A stretch of DNA of 14,780 bases from JBAYGJ01 sp041666685 (GTDB lineage: Bacteria > Patescibacteriota > Patescibacteriia > UBA10025 > JAHIVO01), in assembly GCA_041666685.1 (NCBI GenBank), contig JBAYGJ010000023.1, forward strand, positions 1 to 14,780. The letters run 5' to 3'. The translations under genes and the position numbers were made by a program. The notes beneath the pieces were generated by a model, which was given only the letters and a program-made list of their open reading frames with translations, did no database searches and was not told where the DNA came from. Positions 12,865 to 14,780 of this stretch are shown one piece after another (within the stretch, counting starts at the first letter, position 1; each line of letters starts with the position of its first letter).

Positions 12865-13983
12865 ATGCATACTGGCGAAAAATCCGGCGAAACAAAACCG
12901 CGTCATATCGACAAATGGGCAGTTACTCTTTCGCTGACGGCTGTCTGCCTATTAGCACTGACGATGTGGGCTTGGCAGGTCACAAATTCCCACACGGACC
13001 AGGAGCCGAATTTTATCACAAACGCTTCACACGCCGCCGATTTCGGCGCCACAAAAAGTGCTGGCGCAACAAATACTGAAACCACCACGCTGATCGCCGT
13101 TGGCGACATTATGGTATCCAGGTACGTGGAAGAGAAAATGATACATACACGTGATTGGCGGTATCCTTTTTTACAAACCGCCGCTATCACCTCCCGGGGC
13201 GAAATAATTTTTGGCAATCTCGAATCGCCGCTGGTCAGCGGACCCATTGTGGAGACGGACGGAATGTCGTTCCGTGCTGACCCGCGGGCAGTCTCTGGCC
13301 TGTCCTATGCCGGATTCAACGTCCTGTCATTGGCCAACAACCACATGAAAAACAAGGGCGGTGCCGGCATTACCTCAACCATTACCACACTGGATCAGGC
13401 GAATATCCTGCATGCCGGCGCGGGGCTGGACGATGTCAGTGCCCGCGAGCCGGCAATAATCGAAAAAAATCGGATAACATTCGGCTTCCTTGCTTATACG
13501 GACAGTGCCTTTACACCCGCACCCTACGAAGCCACGCCGACGAGGTCTGGCTCGCCGTTCTTAAATGAAAAAACTCTGGCTGACGACATTACCAAATTAA
13601 AACTTCGGGCGGATGTTGTTATTGTTTCGATGCATGCTGGGACAGAATACCAGGACGTGCAAAACCAAAAACAGATCAACTTCGCCCACCAGGCTATAGA
13701 CCTGGGCGCCCAAGTCGTCATCGGACATCATCCGCACGTTGTCCAACCAGTCGAGTACTATCGTGACGGCTATATCCTCTATTCGCTGGGAAATTTTGTT
13801 TTTGACCAGATGTGGTCAGAGAAGACGCAGGAGGGGGCGATAGCGACCATCACGTTCTCTGGCATACAACCAATAAGCCTCAAAATTACGCCGATTAAAA
13901 TTTTTGAATATGCCCAGCCTAGGGTGATCGAGGGCACGGAAGCTGACGCAATCCTGATGAGGATGGATAGTTTTACAAAATAG
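12865..13983 (+). CDS. CapA-family metallophosphatase-fold protein
   Basis: 372 residues. A cytoplasmic N-terminus and one membrane helix (about 19-38) anchor the protein, followed by a low-complexity Ala/Thr/Ser linker (50-74). The outer domain matches the CapA/PgsA metallophosphatase fold: AVGDIMVSR (78-86), FGNLESPL (116-123), SLANNHMKNKG (155-165), VSMHAGTEY (254-262), IGHHPHVVQPVE (286-297) and YSLGNFVFDQ (306-315). Family members take part in poly-gamma-glutamate capsule synthesis or act as uncharacterised cell-surface hydrolases; no CapB or CapC partner is in the window, so a capsule role is not proven. The ATG next to TATACT suggests leaderless translation. galU follows 40-60 bases downstream from its own promoter, consistent with a surface-polysaccharide setting. 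Confidence 0.9.
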   Translation: MHTGEKSGETKPRHIDKWAVTLSLTAVCLLALTMWAWQVTNSHTDQEPNFITNASHAADFGATKSAGATNTETTTLIAVGDIMVSRYVEEKMIHTRDWRYPFLQTAAITSRGEIIFGNLESPLVSGPIVETDGMSFRADPRAVSGLSYAGFNVLSLANNHMKNKGGAGITSTITTLDQANILHAGAGLDDVSAREPAIIEKNRITFGFLAYTDSAFTPAPYEATPTRSGSPFLNEKTLADDITKLKLRADVVIVSMHAGTEYQDVQNQKQINFAHQAIDLGAQVVIGHHPHVVQPVEYYRDGYILYSLGNFVFDQMWSEKTQEGAIATITFSGIQPISLKITPIKIFEYAQPRVIEGTEADAILMRMDSFTK

Positions 13984-14000
13984 ATGTTTTATGATATAAT
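13973..14000 (+). promoter_or_regulatory. Promoter of galU
   Basis: TTTACA (13973-13978, five of six to consensus) and a perfect TATAAT (13995-14000) with an upstream TG (extended -10, 13992-14000) are separated by 16 bases. Transcription would start near 14007. The -35 overlaps the last codons of the CapA-family gene. Confidence 0.75.
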
Positions 14001-14042
14001 CAACGCACCATAATAGAACAAAAATGAAAATCATTCCCGAAA

Positions 14043-14780
14043 ATTACAAAAGTCATCATCCCGGCCGCCGGCTTTGGGACGCGTTTTTTGCCTTTTACCA
14101 AAGCCATGCCGAAAGAAATGCTCCCGATTATCGACAAACCGGTCATCCAATTCGTAGTAGAGGAAGCAGTCTCGGCCGGCATCAAAGACGTTATCATAGT
14201 CACCAGCTGGCAGAAAAGGTCCCTCGAGGACCATTTTGATTATTCTCTCGAGCTTGAGCGCCAATTGGAATCATCCGGCAAACTAGAGATGCTGAAGGAG
14301 ATACGGCACATACCTGAATTGGCAAACTTCATCTATATCAGGCAAAAAGGCCCCTACGGCAACGCTACCCCGGTCATTTCTGCCCGTCATCTGGTCGAAC
14401 ATGAACCATTTGCCGTGTTATGGGGAGACGAATTTTTCCACAGCAATCCATCGCGTTTGAAGCAAATGATGGAGGTGTACGAAAAATACGGACACTCGGT
14501 CATCAGCGCGGTTCGGATACCAGATAAAAAAGATGTCTCAAAGTATGGCATAGCCGACATCGAGCCGATTGAAGATAATGTTTTCCGGATCAAATCTTTA
14601 ATCGAGAAGCCAAAACCTGAAGAAGCCCCTTCCAATCTGGCTACGCACGGCGCCTACATTTTGACGCCTGGCATCATCCAGTCCCTTCGTAAACTTCAGC
14701 CCGGAAAAGATGGCGAGCTTTGGCTGGTTGATGCGATCCGCGATTTGATGACCCGGGAGCCGGTGTATGCCTGTGAAATA
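14043..14780 (+). CDS. galU: UTP-glucose-1-phosphate uridylyltransferase, 3' end beyond window, N-terminus irregular
   Basis: About 246 residues are present and the frame is open to the window end. The nucleotide-binding signature KVIIPAAGFGTRFLP lies at 14049-14093, then KAMPKEMLPIIDKPVIQF (14100-14153), EEAVSAGIKDVIIVTS (14160-14207), FAVLWGDEF (14409-14435) and LIEKPKPEE (14598-14624), as in GalU. The enzyme makes UDP-glucose for glycans. The reading frame has no ATG, GTG or TTG before the signature. Upstream it reads KITK (14040-14051), typical of GalU, then meets a TGA at 14025. ATG 14024 is one frame off: removing one base within 14036-14043 (for example CCC to CC) would give MKIIPKITKVIIPAAG. 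Possible causes are a sequencing or assembly error, a real frameshift, slippage at CCC-G, or an ATT start at 14043, which I use as the boundary. Alternative in-frame starts are TTG 14088 and ATG 14106, but these would cut off the signature. Confidence 0.88.
   Translation, partial: MTKVIIPAAGFGTRFLPFTKAMPKEMLPIIDKPVIQFVVEEAVSAGIKDVIIVTSWQKRSLEDHFDYSLELERQLESSGKLEMLKEIRHIPELANFIYIRQKGPYGNATPVISARHLVEHEPFAVLWGDEFFHSNPSRLKQMMEVYEKYGHSVISAVRIPDKKDVSKYGIADIEPIEDNVFRIKSLIEKPKPEEAPSNLATHGAYILTPGIIQSLRKLQPGKDGELWLVDAIRDLMTREPVYACEI

Noticed and set aside
14024..14239. 71-codon frame from ATG 14024
   Set aside because: After its first codons it is a shifted reading of galU with no protein-like features; the GalU frame is clearly the coding one.
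1..14780. CRISPR arrays, insertion sequences, tRNA or rRNA genes
   Set aside because: No regularly spaced repeats, transposase motifs, terminal inverted repeats or tRNA/rRNA-like sequences were seen on either strand.

Overview
The window looks like chromosome from a bacterium with a compact genome, about half G+C, probably a member of the Candidate Phyla Radiation (Patescibacteria). The pointers are indirect: tightly packed genes with 1-9 base gaps or small overlaps, few clear Shine-Dalgarno sites, -10 boxes almost touching start codons, a YfcD-type NUDIX protein, CsaA, a membrane-anchored spermidine-synthase-like protein, and several proteins of unknown function. No rRNA, tRNA, transposase, phage gene or CRISPR array is visible, so the taxonomic assignment is tentative.

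Layout. (1) 43-2009 (+): three-gene cluster of a ParB-like DGSHR protein with an unknown C-terminal half, a NUDIX hydrolase and a histidine phosphatase. (2) 2067-3493 (-): ribonuclease III with its own promoter and terminator, then a DEDDy-type RNase H-fold exonuclease. (3) 3574-6306 (+): operon of csaA, a membrane-fused spermidine-synthase-like protein, a DoxX-like membrane protein and a YfcD-like NUDIX hydrolase. (4) 6354-7984 (+): DedA-family protein, small four-helix DMT/SMR-like protein and a PlsC-type acyltransferase, an envelope/lipid group. (5) 8084-10006 (+): a 640-residue protein combining a divergent GHMP-kinase fold with what looks like a C-terminal winged helix, followed by a terminator. 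(6) 10291-12064 (+): seven-helix membrane protein plus a von Willebrand A lipoprotein, preceded by a repeat-rich leader with a strong ribosome binding site and closed by a strong terminator. (7) 12127-12860: mostly non-coding. It holds a possible 25-codon gene with its own promoter (+) and, on the minus strand, a likely ~365-nt structured RNA with promoter, closing helix and terminator that I cannot assign to a known family. (8) 12865-14780 (+): a CapA-type metallophosphatase with a probable leaderless transcript, then galU (UTP-glucose-1-phosphate uridylyltransferase), which runs off the window and whose N-terminus appears frameshifted or non-canonically started.

Taken together the genes concern cell-envelope and polysaccharide chemistry (galU, CapA, PlsC, DedA, DoxX, VWA lipoprotein), nucleotide or metabolite housekeeping (two NUDIX proteins, histidine phosphatase) and RNA processing (RNase III, exonuclease, CsaA). 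The best candidates for something undescribed are the GHMP-fold/winged-helix fusion, the minus-strand RNA and the membrane/VWA gene pair.
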